NCBI RefSeq assembly: GCF_000281975.1
Contig: NZ_AKKE01000130.1
Location: forward strand, 1-47,091
DNA from: Novosphingobium sp. AP12
GTDB taxonomy: Bacteria > Pseudomonadota > Alphaproteobacteria > Sphingomonadales > Sphingomonadaceae
Direction of reading: 5' to 3'
Length of the DNA: 47,091 bases
Below, piece by piece: positions 32,340 through 41,081 of the stretch; the first letter of the stretch is position 1, and every line of letters begins with the position of its first letter. A program made the translations under genes and the position numbers. The notes under the pieces are model-generated. The model did no database searches. It was not told the DNA's origin and worked only from the letters and a program-made list of their open reading frames with translations.

Positions 32340-33454
32340 TGGCCAGCACGGGCGGCCCCGACCACGAAGCGGGGGAAGAGACGGCAACTCCGACCCGCCC
32401 CGGCCCGACCGACATTTCCGATCCGCTGATCCGGCACGAGGCGCGCAAGGCCTTCGTGTGGATCGGGATGGTCGCGCTCTTCGCGCTCGGCGTGTTCCTG
32501 TCGCAGTCGCTGCTGGTGATCTTCGGCGGCATCGTCTTCGCCGCGCTGATCGACGGCGGCGCTCGCATGATCGGCCGAGTCCTCCCGATCGGGCGCGGCT
32601 GGCGGGTAGCATTGGTGCTGCTGGCGGCGATGCTGTTCATGCTCTGGCTGGGACGCTTCGCCGGCAGCCAGATCACCCAGCAGGCGGCCGAGCTGCCCAA
32701 CACCATCGAAAGCCAGTTCCATCGCGGGCTCGCCTGGCTCTCGCGCCATGGCATGGAAATCCGGGTGCGCGACGTGCGCTCGATCGCGCAGGAGGCGATG
32801 GGCGGCATCGGTCAGGTGACCGCCGTGCTGGGCGGCCTGCTCGGCGGCATCACGACGCTGTTCCTGATCCTGGTGCTGGGCATCTACATCGCGATGGAGC
32901 CGCGCCTCTACCGCAGGGGCGTGGGCTGGATGCTTCCGGTCGACCGGCGCGACCACTTTGAGACGACCGCGCAGGTCATGGGCCGCGCGCTGCGCCGACT
33001 GCTGTTCGGCCGCGTCATCGGCATGACGGTCGAGGGCCTGTTCACCTGGTTCATGCTCCAGCTGTTCGGCGTACCGATGGCCGTGTTGCTGGGCCTCATC
33101 ACCGGTCTGCTCGCCTTCCTCCCCAACCTCGGCGCGCCGATCTCGGGCGCGATCATGGTGCTCGTGGGCTTCTCGGTCAGCGCCGAGATGGGGGTCTACA
33201 CGATCTTCGTCTACCTGCTGATCCACCTGATCGACGGCTACCTGATCGTCCCCTACATCGCCCGCAAGACCGTGGACCTGCCGCCCGCGCTGGTGCTGGC
33301 CGCGCAGCTCATCATGGGCGTGCTGTTCGGCCTGCTCGGCCTCGCGCTCGCCGATCCGCTGGTGGCCATGATCAAAATCTGGCTCGAACGCGAAGCTGCG
33401 CGCAACGGCGGGGGCGAACCGGCCGAGGACGTCGGAAAGCTGGAGAAGGCCTGA
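32339..33454 (+). CDS. AI-2E family (PerM-like) membrane transporter
   Basis: 371 residues with about seven to eight membrane helices. The PerM/AI-2E pattern is clear: paired N-terminal helices (FVWIGMVALFALGVFL, LLVIFGGIVFAALI), a cytoplasmic or periplasmic domain, then GRVIGMTVEGLFTWFMLQLFGVPMAVLLGLITGLLAFLPNLGAPISG and the C-terminal LADPLVAMIKIWLERE. Substrate unknown; the family was named for autoinducer-2 export but members vary. TGATG overlap with lepB implies coupling. Confidence 0.88.
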   Translation: MASTGGPDHEAGEETATPTRPGPTDISDPLIRHEARKAFVWIGMVALFALGVFLSQSLLVIFGGIVFAALIDGGARMIGRVLPIGRGWRVALVLLAAMLFMLWLGRFAGSQITQQAAELPNTIESQFHRGLAWLSRHGMEIRVRDVRSIAQEAMGGIGQVTAVLGGLLGGITTLFLILVLGIYIAMEPRLYRRGVGWMLPVDRRDHFETTAQVMGRALRRLLFGRVIGMTVEGLFTWFMLQLFGVPMAVLLGLITGLLAFLPNLGAPISGAIMVLVGFSVSAEMGVYTIFVYLLIHLIDGYLIVPYIARKTVDLPPALVLAAQLIMGVLFGLLGLALADPLVAMIKIWLEREAARNGGGEPAEDVGKLEKA

Positions 33455-34585
33455 GTGGCGCGCAAGTTTCTGTACCTGATCGCGGGCGTCACCCTCGCGC
33501 TCCTGCTCCTCATGGTCGCCCTGCGCGTCTGGTCCGACGACCTGACCGAGATGGCCTTCGTGCCGAGCGTCTCCTTCACCCCGCAAAGCGCCATGGTGTC
33601 CAGCGCCTGGGACGACCCGGCAATGTGGGTCTCGCGCCCCGGCCTGAAGAACGACCCGGCGTCCTGGCTCCCGCCCGGCGTCACCCCGCCCGCGCAGAAG
33701 CTGCCGGTCGCAGTGTTCTTCATCCACCCCACCAGCTACATCGCCCGCGACGCCTGGAACGCCTCGCTGGGCGACAAGACCAGCCGTGACCGCGCCGCCC
33801 TGTTCGTGCAAGGCATGGCGAGCCCATTCAACGGGGCCGAAGCGCTGTGGGCCCCGCGCTACCGGCAATCGGCGGTCGGCGCCTTCCTCACCGCAAAGCC
33901 CGAGGCGACGCAGGCGATCGACCTCGCCTACCGCGACGTTCTCGCCGCCTTCGAGGTGTTCACGCGCAGCCTTCCCGAGGGCCGCCCCTTTGCGCTCGCC
34001 GGGCACAGCCAGGGAGCGTTCCTGCTGCGCCGCCTGCTGCGCGACCGCGTCGCCGGTACGCCTCTGGCCGACCGGTTGGTCGGTGCCTGGGTGATCGGCT
34101 GGCCGGTCTCGCTGGACCACGACCTTCCGCGCATGGGCGTGCCCGCCTGCGAGCGCGCGGACCAGGCGGGCTGCGTCGTCAGCTGGCTCACCGTCGCCGA
34201 CCCTGCCGACACCGAGATGCTGATGCGCGCCTACGGCCGCCGCACCGGGCTCGACGGGCAGTCAGTGGCAGGCAGCGCGTTCCTGTGCACCAACCCGCTC
34301 ACCGGCACGTCCAACGCCGGCTCAGACGCGAGTGCGAATCTCGGCACTCTCGTCCCCGACTTCAAGGCGGGCGGCGGCACGCTGGCGCCTGCCGTCGTCC
34401 CGGCTGCCTGCGGACCCGACCATTTTCTCCACATCGGCGAGCCGCCCAAGCTCGACATGGGGCCCTACGTGCTTCCCGGAAACAACTACCACCTCTATGA
34501 CGTGACGCTGTTCTGGGCCAATCTCCGGGCCGATTTCGAAAGACGCGTGGCCGCATGGCAGAAAGCACACAACCCGCCAAAGTAG
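33455..34585 (+). CDS. DUF3089 alpha/beta hydrolase-like protein
   Basis: 376 residues from GTG 33455, directly after the permease stop with GGAGAAGG upstream. An N-terminal membrane helix (FLYLIAGVTLALLLLMVAL) anchors a DUF3089 domain: VAVFFIHPTSYI, RYRQSAVGAFL, nucleophile elbow GHSQG with Ser185, and a late His in NNYHLYDVTLFW. The fold is probably a periplasmic serine hydrolase; no substrate is known. Its 3' end overlaps the ruvX start by 31 bases. Confidence 0.85.
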   Translation: MARKFLYLIAGVTLALLLLMVALRVWSDDLTEMAFVPSVSFTPQSAMVSSAWDDPAMWVSRPGLKNDPASWLPPGVTPPAQKLPVAVFFIHPTSYIARDAWNASLGDKTSRDRAALFVQGMASPFNGAEALWAPRYRQSAVGAFLTAKPEATQAIDLAYRDVLAAFEVFTRSLPEGRPFALAGHSQGAFLLRRLLRDRVAGTPLADRLVGAWVIGWPVSLDHDLPRMGVPACERADQAGCVVSWLTVADPADTEMLMRAYGRRTGLDGQSVAGSAFLCTNPLTGTSNAGSDASANLGTLVPDFKAGGGTLAPAVVPAACGPDHFLHIGEPPKLDMGPYVLPGNNYHLYDVTLFWANLRADFERRVAAWQKAHNPPK

Positions 34586-35064
34586 GGGCCGCAGCCCTGA
34601 TCACGACCGGCGCGCCCGCGTTCCGCGACATGCTGCCGGAACGCGGCGGGCTCATGGGTCTAGACCTCGGCACCCAGACCATCGGCACTGCCTTCGCCGA
34701 TGCCGGCTGGCGCATCGCCTCACCTGGCAAGACGCTCAAGCGCGGCAAGTTCGGCGCGGACAAGGCACTCATGCAGGAGCTGATCCGGGAGCGCTCGATC
34801 AAGGGTATCGTCATCGGCCTGCCGCTCAACATGGACGGCTCCGAAGGCCCGCGCGCGCAGTCGAGCCGCGCCTATGCCCGCAACCTCGCGGTGCTGGGCC
34901 TGCCGATCCTGCTGTGGGACGAGCGCTGGTCCACCACCAGCGCCGAGCGGGGCCTCATCGACCAGGACATGAGCCGCGCCAAGCGGGCCACGCGCATCGA
35001 TTCGGCGGCCGCGGCGGTGATCCTCCAGGGCGCGGTCGACGCGCTCGCCGGGGGCATGTTCTAG
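34555..35064 (+). CDS. ruvX: Putative Holliday junction resolvase RuvX (YqgF)
   Basis: 169 residues, RNase H fold. Motifs: GLDLGTQTIGTAFAD with Asp37, IVIGLPLNMDGSEGPRAQ, LLWDERWSTTSAER and RIDSAAAAVILQ. A 30-residue N-terminal extension before the domain is atypical; the start could be ATG 34654 (MGLDLG), but no ribosome site decides it. It is essential in many bacteria and also implicated in 16S pre-rRNA processing. It converges with the three-gene unknown operon, 6 bases apart. Confidence 0.9.
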   Translation: MAESTQPAKVGAAALITTGAPAFRDMLPERGGLMGLDLGTQTIGTAFADAGWRIASPGKTLKRGKFGADKALMQELIRERSIKGIVIGLPLNMDGSEGPRAQSSRAYARNLAVLGLPILLWDERWSTTSAERGLIDQDMSRAKRATRIDSAAAAVILQGAVDALAGGMF

Positions 35065-35070
35065 GGACGA

Positions 35071-35991
35071 TCAGGCCAGCATCTCGCGCCGCCTTGCCGC
35101 CGTTGCCGCGACGACGCGGCTGCCGCTGCGCTCCGCCTCACGCCAGACACGCTCCTCCGCCTCGCCCCCCCGCGCCGCTCCCGCCAGCGCGCGCCAGGCG
35201 ACGAGGCGCATGCGGTCGCTCGGGTGATGGCGCCCGAAACGAGTGGCGAGATCGACGGCCTCCTCCCCGCCCAGCGCGACGGCGATCCGCAGGAAAGTCT
35301 CGCTCGGCCCGTGGCCCAGCACCCGCGCGACGCGGCCCTGCCCCAGGTCGAACAGGTAGTGGTCCATCCATCCGTTCGCCGCGTGCTCGTGCGACAGCGT
35401 CAGCGCGACCGAGAGCGAAGCCGGCGGATGCACCACGTTGATGTCCCGGTGCGCGCGGCAGTGGATCATCTGGCAAGGCTCCAACTGCGAGCGGCCGAGT
35501 TCGCGCAGTTCGACCGGTTCTCCGCTCCAGCCTGCGACCGCAGGGTAGAGATATTCGTACTCGTCGAACGTCGCGCCCGGCCCGAAGTAGCCGAGCGTCA
35601 GGAAATCGTGGTTATAGTCTCGTGCCAGCCCGTAGCCGAAGACGTCGGGGCCGCTGGCACGCAGAGCCTGCTCGTCCGCCGACGGCCAGATGCTGGCGCT
35701 GATCGAGTAGTGCCCCCGGCCCGGTGCGGCCAGGATGACGCGGTTGCTTGCGCCCCCGCCGCCGCCAATGCCCGAAAGTTCACCCACGCCGCCCGCAGGC
35801 GCACGGCCGGACAGCAGATCGATGAGCACGTCGCCGAGAAAATCGCGGTCATTGCCCAGCCGCCGCAGCCAGTTGGCGGCATGGGCGACGCTTTCGTCCT
35901 CGGCGGGATCGAAACCCCAGACGGCAAGGGCATCGCACACTTCGGCGAGAGTGGCGGAGGTTGGGTCTGGGGCAGCAATCAGGTGAGCCAT
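35071..35991 (-). CDS. Unknown cupin-like/helical protein, paralogue A
   Basis: 306 residues, no signal or membrane segment. The N-terminal ~65 residues are helical. Residues ~85-200 look beta-rich and cupin-like: NRVILAAPGRGHYSIS, NHDFLTLGYFGPGATFDEYEYLYP, then LEPCQMIHCRAHRDINVVHP with His177, His181 and His188 as possible metal ligands. The last ~90 residues are helical, HEAT-like (MRLVAWRALAGAARGGEAEERVWREAER). Residues 170-199 align without a gap to residues 175-204 of the upstream gene (shared L, P, C, R and VALxL), and the helical tails also correspond. It starts 13 bases inside the upstream gene. Not recognised. Confidence 0.8.
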   Translation of the reverse strand: MAHLIAAPDPTSATLAEVCDALAVWGFDPAEDESVAHAANWLRRLGNDRDFLGDVLIDLLSGRAPAGGVGELSGIGGGGGASNRVILAAPGRGHYSISASIWPSADEQALRASGPDVFGYGLARDYNHDFLTLGYFGPGATFDEYEYLYPAVAGWSGEPVELRELGRSQLEPCQMIHCRAHRDINVVHPPASLSVALTLSHEHAANGWMDHYLFDLGQGRVARVLGHGPSETFLRIAVALGGEEAVDLATRFGRHHPSDRMRLVAWRALAGAARGGEAEERVWREAERSGSRVVAATAARRREMLA

Positions 35992-36956
35992 GACGTCGCG
36001 CCTCCCAGATCCGGCCGCGCCGCGAGCAGCGCCGCAAACAGCGAGCCCGCCTGTTCGGCCAGCGAATCCTCCGGGTCGGCGGCGACCTGTGCGAGCAGTT
36101 CCACCCCCGCCAATGCGTCGAGCGCGATCACTTCTCGCAGCGCCTGCCAGCGCAGCGCATCACCCCCGCCGCCAAGCGCCACGCGCGCCATCTGTAGCAC
36201 TGCGTCGATCCGCTCCATCCGGCCGAGCAGGGCCACGACAAGTTCGTCGCGGCTGTCGTCGCGGCGTGCGCTGGCCTGGTGGACCAGCGCGCCATCGGCC
36301 AGCGCATATTCGCGCACCGGCCCATGCTCGTCGAGCCGGCGCTCCAGCCGAAGCGCCACCATCGCGCCGTCGACTTGGCGCATCTCGACCATTTCGCGCG
36401 GACCGAAGCAGTAATGCGTCGTACCCGGCGCGAGGATAACGCGCCGGGTCTCCAGCGGGGCGCCTCCCGCCTGTCCCTCGCCGCGCTGGACATGGTCGGC
36501 CGCGCCTGTGCCGGCGAGCACGCGGCTCCACGTCTCGGCCGGTCGGAAGCGGGCGGTCCGCGGACGCGGTAGAGCGGCGAGCGGGACGCCATCGTAGGCG
36601 GCGAGCGCCAGCGTGGCGCCGCCCGTCTCGGCGAGGACCAGCAGCGGCGCGGCGTCGCGGTCGCCATGGCGTAAAGGTAACTGGCCGAGCGGATGCCCGT
36701 CCAGCGCCGCCAGTCCCGCAGCGACAAGGCTATCCGCGAAGGCCTGGGCCCGCGCCGCCGGCCCCTCGAACAGCTGCGCGAGGGCGTTGCACCGATCGAG
36801 TGGGACGCCGGCGCCGAAGCGCTTCATCGCCGCCAGCACGGGCGCGACCACAGGCTCTACCTGCCAGGCGCCGAGCGTCTTGGCGAGAGCGTGCTGTCCG
36901 CGTTCCCATTCGACGTCGTCCTGTCGAAGACTGGCCAGCGCGCCGCGCAGTTCCAT
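35979..36956 (-). CDS. Unknown cupin-like/helical protein, paralogue B
   Basis: 325 residues, soluble. Residues ~95-205 are beta-rich (LLVLAETGGATLALAAYDGVPLAAL, ETWSRVLAGT, RRVILAPGTTHYCFGPREMVEMRQVDGAMVALRL). A helical, HEAT-like tail follows (ALRWQALREVIALDALAGVELLAQVAADPEDSLAEQAGSLFAALLA). It shares the same domain order as the downstream gene but lacks two of its three histidines, so it may be a non-metal partner. It starts 10 bases after the 68-aa gene. Not recognised; a heteromer with paralogue A is inference. Confidence 0.8.
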   Translation of the reverse strand: MELRGALASLRQDDVEWERGQHALAKTLGAWQVEPVVAPVLAAMKRFGAGVPLDRCNALAQLFEGPAARAQAFADSLVAAGLAALDGHPLGQLPLRHGDRDAAPLLVLAETGGATLALAAYDGVPLAALPRPRTARFRPAETWSRVLAGTGAADHVQRGEGQAGGAPLETRRVILAPGTTHYCFGPREMVEMRQVDGAMVALRLERRLDEHGPVREYALADGALVHQASARRDDSRDELVVALLGRMERIDAVLQMARVALGGGGDALRWQALREVIALDALAGVELLAQVAADPEDSLAEQAGSLFAALLAARPDLGGATSWLT

Positions 36957-36966
36957 AAGGACGGCG

Positions 36967-37173
36967 TCAGCCCTCCCGGTGGAAAGGATAGAGGCACGAC
37001 ATGAGTTCGGCGTGGTTGTCGTCGTTGGCGTCGATCCGGGCGCGATCGCTCTGGCTGCCGAACACGCCCATCGGCAGGGCGAGATCCGGAAGCGCGGCGC
37101 GATCGACGGGCATCACCCGTCGCCACTCCGCCACTGCATCTGCGTGTATTACTGCCGTGCTCGAAGGTCCCAT
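36967..37173 (-). CDS. Small leader gene of the unknown operon, 68 aa
   Basis: From ATG 37173 the product is 68 residues, MGPSSTAVIHADAVAEWRRV at the start and HAELMSCLYPFHREG at the end. This start is chosen because AGGAG (37181-37185 in reverse) lies 7 bases upstream; longer starts (TTG 37263) lack a ribosome site. No signal peptide, one Cys near the C-terminus, acidic middle (SQSDRARIDANDDNHAE). It precedes two paralogous unknown genes in one operon. Regulator, peptide substrate or complex subunit all remain possible. Confidence 0.6.
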   Translation of the reverse strand: MGPSSTAVIHADAVAEWRRVMPVDRAALPDLALPMGVFGSQSDRARIDANDDNHAELMSCLYPFHREG

Positions 37174-37239
37174 CCCGAGACTCCTGCCGCATCCTCGAGC
37201 CATATGCTGAATTAAAAAAATGTCATCGACAACCTCTGA

Positions 37240-37261
37240 GTCGAAGTAACCCGGTTTCGAC
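37240..37261. promoter_or_regulatory. Candidate operator upstream of the unknown operon
   Basis: GTCGAA (37240-37245) and TTCGAC (37256-37261) form a 6-base dyad with a 10-base spacer, 67 bases upstream of the 68-aa gene start, beside an A7 tract. The 186-base gap before the siroheme gene (37174-37359) is the only sizeable promoter space for this operon. Confidence 0.35.
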
Positions 37262-37359
37262 AAATAGTTGCATTACGGAGACAGGAAGTACTTGGTTGAT
37301 GCAGCCCCCATGATGACGCCGTCATCACGGTTTCGCTGCGGTGCCCGAGGGTTAACGCC

Positions 37360-38148
37360 TCAGGCAGGCGCCTTTAGGATCACCGTGAGGCTGCTGGCCC
37401 TCTCGCCTGCTGGCGCCAGCCCGCCGACCATCCGCACGGCGTCGGCACGGGCCCGATCGAGCACGGCGGTGCCGATTCGCGAATCGTGCACCACCACGTC
37501 GGCAGCGCCGAGCAGCCGCGCCTCGCGCAGGCTGAGGTCATCAGGGTCCTGGCTGCGCAGCTTGATCTCCACCACGCCCGCCTCGCCGGAAGACGCGCCC
37601 TCCAGCCATGCCGGGACGGCCGCGGCGCTACCTTCGACCAGCGGATCGAGCGCGCCGCCCGCCGTCAGCGCATCGTCGAGCGCGCGGCGACGCTCGCCGG
37701 CCTCGGGGAAGCGCCGACGGAGAGAGGCCCGCCCGGTTCCCAGCGCCGTCGCCAACGCGCCGAGCGACTGAGGCAGCAGGGCCTCGAGCCGCAGCCGAAG
37801 CTGCTTGGCCAGCCCGGCCGACGCGCCTCCCGTGCCCATCGCCACCAGCACCGGCGAGCGGTCGAGAATCGAGGGGACGGTGAAGTCGCAGAGCGCCGGG
37901 CGGTCGGTGGCGTTCACCAGCATCCCCGCCGCGCGTGCGCGCGCCACGTCGGTTTCGGCGGCAGATGCGTCCTCATGCGCGATGAAGGCGAGGCGCGCAC
38001 CCGCGGTGATACCTTCGGCAAGCTCGGTGATTACCACCGCGCCCGCCCGCTCGACCAGCCGCCGCTTGGCCTCGGCGCCCTCGCCCTCGCCCAGCACCAC
38101 GACCGGGCGTCCGGCGATGCGATGGAACAGGGGGAGGGTTTCGATCAT
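37360..38148 (-). CDS. Siroheme-synthase-like protein (precorrin-2 dehydrogenase/ferrochelatase)
   Basis: 262 residues. The N-terminal Rossmann part (RPVVVLGEGEGAEAKRRLVERAGA) and VNATDRPALCDFTVPSILDRSPVLVAMGTGGASAGLAKQLRLRLEALLP match the CysG N-terminal half, which oxidises precorrin-2 and inserts Fe2+. The last ~70 residues (SQDPDDLSLREARLLGAADVVVHDSRIGTAVLDRARADAVR) resemble only the first strand-helix units of the SUMT methylase domain, then stop. So a methylase remnant without a catalytic core is fused. It starts 4 bases after lysA. Iron chelation and NAD use are inferred from family. Confidence 0.85.
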   Translation of the reverse strand: MIETLPLFHRIAGRPVVVLGEGEGAEAKRRLVERAGAVVITELAEGITAGARLAFIAHEDASAAETDVARARAAGMLVNATDRPALCDFTVPSILDRSPVLVAMGTGGASAGLAKQLRLRLEALLPQSLGALATALGTGRASLRRRFPEAGERRRALDDALTAGGALDPLVEGSAAAVPAWLEGASSGEAGVVEIKLRSQDPDDLSLREARLLGAADVVVHDSRIGTAVLDRARADAVRMVGGLAPAGERASSLTVILKAPA

Positions 38149-38152
38149 GCGT

Positions 38153-39412
38153 TCAATCCAGCCAGTCCGGCACCTGCTCGGCGGCGAGGATGGCGGCGGG
38201 TTCGATGCGGCTGGCGACGATTGCCCACTTCTCGCCGTCGACCATGACCTCGGGCACCAGCGCGCGGCTGTTGTAGGTGTTGGCCATCGTCGCGCCGTAG
38301 GCCCCGGCGGTGCGGAACACGGCGAGGTCGCCGGCCTTCACTGCGTCTATGTCCCGGCCCATGGCGAAGGTGTCCGAGCTTTCGCAGATGGGCCCGACGA
38401 TGTTGGCGACCATGGCCTCGCCCGTGGGATTCACAGCGGCGAAGTCGTGCCAGGCGTCATACATGGCGGGGCGGGCGAGGTCATTCATGGCGGCATCCAC
38501 CACGATCCACGGATTGCCGGTGCCCTGCTTGACCCGCACCACTTCGGTCACGAGCACGCCCGAGTTTCCGGTGATGACCCGGCCGGGTTCGAACATCAGC
38601 GTGACGTCCCAGTCCTGCGCCACTTCACTGACGAGGCGGCCGTAGTCGGCGGGTGTCGGGAGGTTGTCGCCGGCCTTGTAGGGCACGCCGAGACCGCCGC
38701 CGAGGTCCATGTGAGTGACGTTGTGGCCCTGGGCGCGCAGGTCGCCCATCAGCGCACCCATCTTGAGGAAGGCTTGTCGCGAGGGTTCGAGGTCGGTGAT
38801 CTGGCTGCCGATGTGGACGGCCAGCCCCCGCATCTCCAGCCCCGGCAGCGCCGAGAGGCGAGCATAGATGCCCGCGGCGCGGTCGTAGGCGACACCGAAC
38901 TTGTTCTCCGCCTTGCCGGTGGAGATCTTGGCGTGGGTCTTCGCATCGACGTCCGGGTTCACGCGAAGGGTGCAAGTCGCCCGGACGCCCATGTCACTGG
39001 CGAGCTCGGCCAGCTCTACGCCCTCTTCCTCGCTCTCGAGGTTGAACTGGCCGATCCCCGCGCGCAGGGCGGCAACCAGCTCGATCCGGGTCTTGCCGAC
39101 GCCGGAGAAGACGACGTCTTCAGGCCTCATGCCCGCAGCCAGCGCACGGTTCATCTCGCCCTCGGAGACGACATCGGCGCCGTAGCCTTCCCTGGCGAGC
39201 AGGCGCAGCACTGCGAGATTGGGGTTCGACTTCACCGCGAACGCGATGTGAACCTTGGGCAGCGCCGACAGCGCCTCGCGGAATACCTTGGCATGACGCG
39301 AGAGCGTGGCGCGGGAATAGACGTAGACCGGCGTGCCGACCTCACGCGCGATCCGGCCGAGCGGCACCTGCTCGGCGTGGAGTTCGCCGTCTACGATTCC
39401 GAAATGATCCAT
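38153..39412 (-). CDS. lysA: Diaminopimelate decarboxylase
   Basis: 419 residues, fold type III PLP enzyme. PLP lysine Lys61 in FAVKSNPN, HIGSQI, the phosphate-binding GGGLGVPY, EPGRVITGNSG, and the catalytic Cys in PICESSD. It makes L-lysine from meso-diaminopimelate. It sits downstream of the lptM-type lipoprotein and upstream of the siroheme gene in a leftward operon. Confidence 0.97.
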   Translation of the reverse strand: MDHFGIVDGELHAEQVPLGRIAREVGTPVYVYSRATLSRHAKVFREALSALPKVHIAFAVKSNPNLAVLRLLAREGYGADVVSEGEMNRALAAGMRPEDVVFSGVGKTRIELVAALRAGIGQFNLESEEEGVELAELASDMGVRATCTLRVNPDVDAKTHAKISTGKAENKFGVAYDRAAGIYARLSALPGLEMRGLAVHIGSQITDLEPSRQAFLKMGALMGDLRAQGHNVTHMDLGGGLGVPYKAGDNLPTPADYGRLVSEVAQDWDVTLMFEPGRVITGNSGVLVTEVVRVKQGTGNPWIVVDAAMNDLARPAMYDAWHDFAAVNPTGEAMVANIVGPICESSDTFAMGRDIDAVKAGDLAVFRTAGAYGATMANTYNSRALVPEVMVDGEKWAIVASRIEPAAILAAEQVPDWLD

Positions 39413-39426
39413 GAATTTTCGCTGCC

Positions 39427-39681
39427 TTACTGGGGCTGGGGCGCTTCGGGCGGCGGCAGATCGAAGGGATCGTCCGCGCGCTCCTCGGAGCGGGTGCGCA
39501 GCTCGACGCTGCGCTCGGGAATGGCTACGGGCGAGGCCGTCAGGAGTTCGGTCGCCGTGGGTTTGTCCGCCCGGCCATAAGGCGCGGGCGGCAGTTGCTG
39601 CCCGGGTCTGAGCGCCAGCGGCGAGCGCTGCCCGCAGGCGGCGAGCGCCAGGACCATCACGATAACCGCCATCTTGCGCAT
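39427..39681 (-). CDS. lptM: LptM-like small lipoprotein
   Basis: 84 residues from ATG 39681, 4 bases after argH. A lipoprotein signal ends at the lipobox LAAC with Cys16, followed by GQRSPLALRPGQQLPP, which resembles the CG.KGPL....... start of LptM (YifL). LptM is known to aid LptD maturation in the outer membrane. The neighbour lysA is also next to lptM-type genes in other proteobacteria. The tail is Pro/acidic and likely disordered. Confidence 0.8.
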   Translation of the reverse strand: MRKMAVIVMVLALAACGQRSPLALRPGQQLPPAPYGRADKPTATELLTASPVAIPERSVELRTRSEERADDPFDLPPPEAPQPQ

Positions 39682-39685
39682 CAAA

Positions 39686-41062
39686 CTACTTCTCCAGACC
39701 GAGCGCCGCGCGGGCCTCGGCCACGCGCAGTCGCACCTGGTCGGGCGCGGTACCGCCGTGCGACTTGCGCGCGGCGACCGATGCCTCGACCGAGAGCGCC
39801 TTGAATACGCGCTCGTCGATGCGGCTGTCGATGGCCTTGAGGTCGCCCAGCGGCAATTGGTCGAGCGCGACGCCCCGGCCCTCGGCCAGCTTGACTGCGG
39901 CGCCGGTGATGTGGTGCGCCTCGCGGAAGGGAATGTCGCCCTCGCGCACCAGCCAGTCGGCGAGGTCGGTGGCGGTGGCGAAGCCGAGTTCGGCAGCGCC
40001 GCGCATCCGGTCGGTGCGGAACCCGGTCTCGGCGACCATGCCGGTCATCGCCGCGATCGACAGAGCCAGCAGGCTGGCGGCTTCGAACACCGGCGGCTTG
40101 TCGTCCTGCATGTCCTTCGAATAGGCGAGCGGCAGGCCCTTCATCGTCATCATCAGCGAGACGAGGCAGCCCGAAATGCGCCCGGCATGGCCGCGCACCA
40201 GTTCGGCGGCATCGGGGTTCTTCTTCTGCGGCATGATCGAGCTGCCGGTCGACAGCGCATCGGGCAGCGTCACGAAGCCGAACGGCTGGCTGGCCCAGAT
40301 GATGAACTCCTCGGCGAGGCGCGAGAGGTGCAGCGAGCACTGCGCGGCGGCCATCAGGTAGTCGAGTGCGAAGTCGCGGTCGGACACCGAATCAAGGCTG
40401 TTGTCGGTCGGCCCGTCGAAGCCGAGCGCCTGCGCGGTCATCGTCCGGTCGATCGGGAAGCCGGTGCCGGCCAGCGCCGCCGCACCCAGCGGGCTGCGGT
40501 TCATGCGCTTGCGGGCGTCGGTGAAGCGGGAGCGATCTCGGCCGACCATCTCGTAATAGGCCATAAGGTGATGGCCGAGCGTGACGGGCTGCGCGGTCTG
40601 CAGATGGGTGAAGCCGGGCATGATGCTGTCCGCATGCTCGCCGGCGCGGGTGACGAGGGCGACCTGAAGGGCCTCCAGACCCGACAATGCCTGGTCCATG
40701 GCGTCGCGGACCCAGAGGCGGAAGTCGGTGGCGACCTGGTCGTTACGCGAGCGCGCGGTGTGGAGGCGTCCGGCGACCGGCCCGATCAACTGCGCGAGGC
40801 GCGATTCGGTGGTCATGTGGATGTCCTCGAGGTCCCAGTCCTCGGGCACGCCGTTGGCTTCGTACTCGGCCGCGACCGCGTCGAGGCCGTCGCGGATGGT
40901 CACCGCGTCCTCGCCCGAAACAACGCCGCAGGCGCCCAGCATCGCGACGTGCGCCTTGCTCGCCGCGATGTCCTGCCGCCACAATGCCTTGTCGAAGGGA
41001 ATCGAGGCGTTTATCTCGCGCATGATCGCCGACGGTCCCTGCGCGAACCGCCCGCCCCACAT
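39686..41062 (-). CDS. argH: Argininosuccinate lyase
   Basis: 458 residues from ATG 41062. Fumarase/aspartase superfamily motifs: MWGGRFAQGPS start, LHTARSRNDQVATDFRLWVRD, PGFTHLQTAQPVTLGHHLMAY and the signature GSSIMPQKKNPD with catalytic Ser. It makes arginine and fumarate. Starts divergently from the thioredoxin-like lipoprotein, only 19 bases apart, so the two promoters overlap each other's 5' ends. Confidence 0.97.
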   Translation of the reverse strand: MWGGRFAQGPSAIMREINASIPFDKALWRQDIAASKAHVAMLGACGVVSGEDAVTIRDGLDAVAAEYEANGVPEDWDLEDIHMTTESRLAQLIGPVAGRLHTARSRNDQVATDFRLWVRDAMDQALSGLEALQVALVTRAGEHADSIMPGFTHLQTAQPVTLGHHLMAYYEMVGRDRSRFTDARKRMNRSPLGAAALAGTGFPIDRTMTAQALGFDGPTDNSLDSVSDRDFALDYLMAAAQCSLHLSRLAEEFIIWASQPFGFVTLPDALSTGSSIMPQKKNPDAAELVRGHAGRISGCLVSLMMTMKGLPLAYSKDMQDDKPPVFEAASLLALSIAAMTGMVAETGFRTDRMRGAAELGFATATDLADWLVREGDIPFREAHHITGAAVKLAEGRGVALDQLPLGDLKAIDSRIDERVFKALSVEASVAARKSHGGTAPDQVRLRVAEARAALGLEK

Positions 41063-41081
41063 TGCATTGGAGCCCCCAGCC

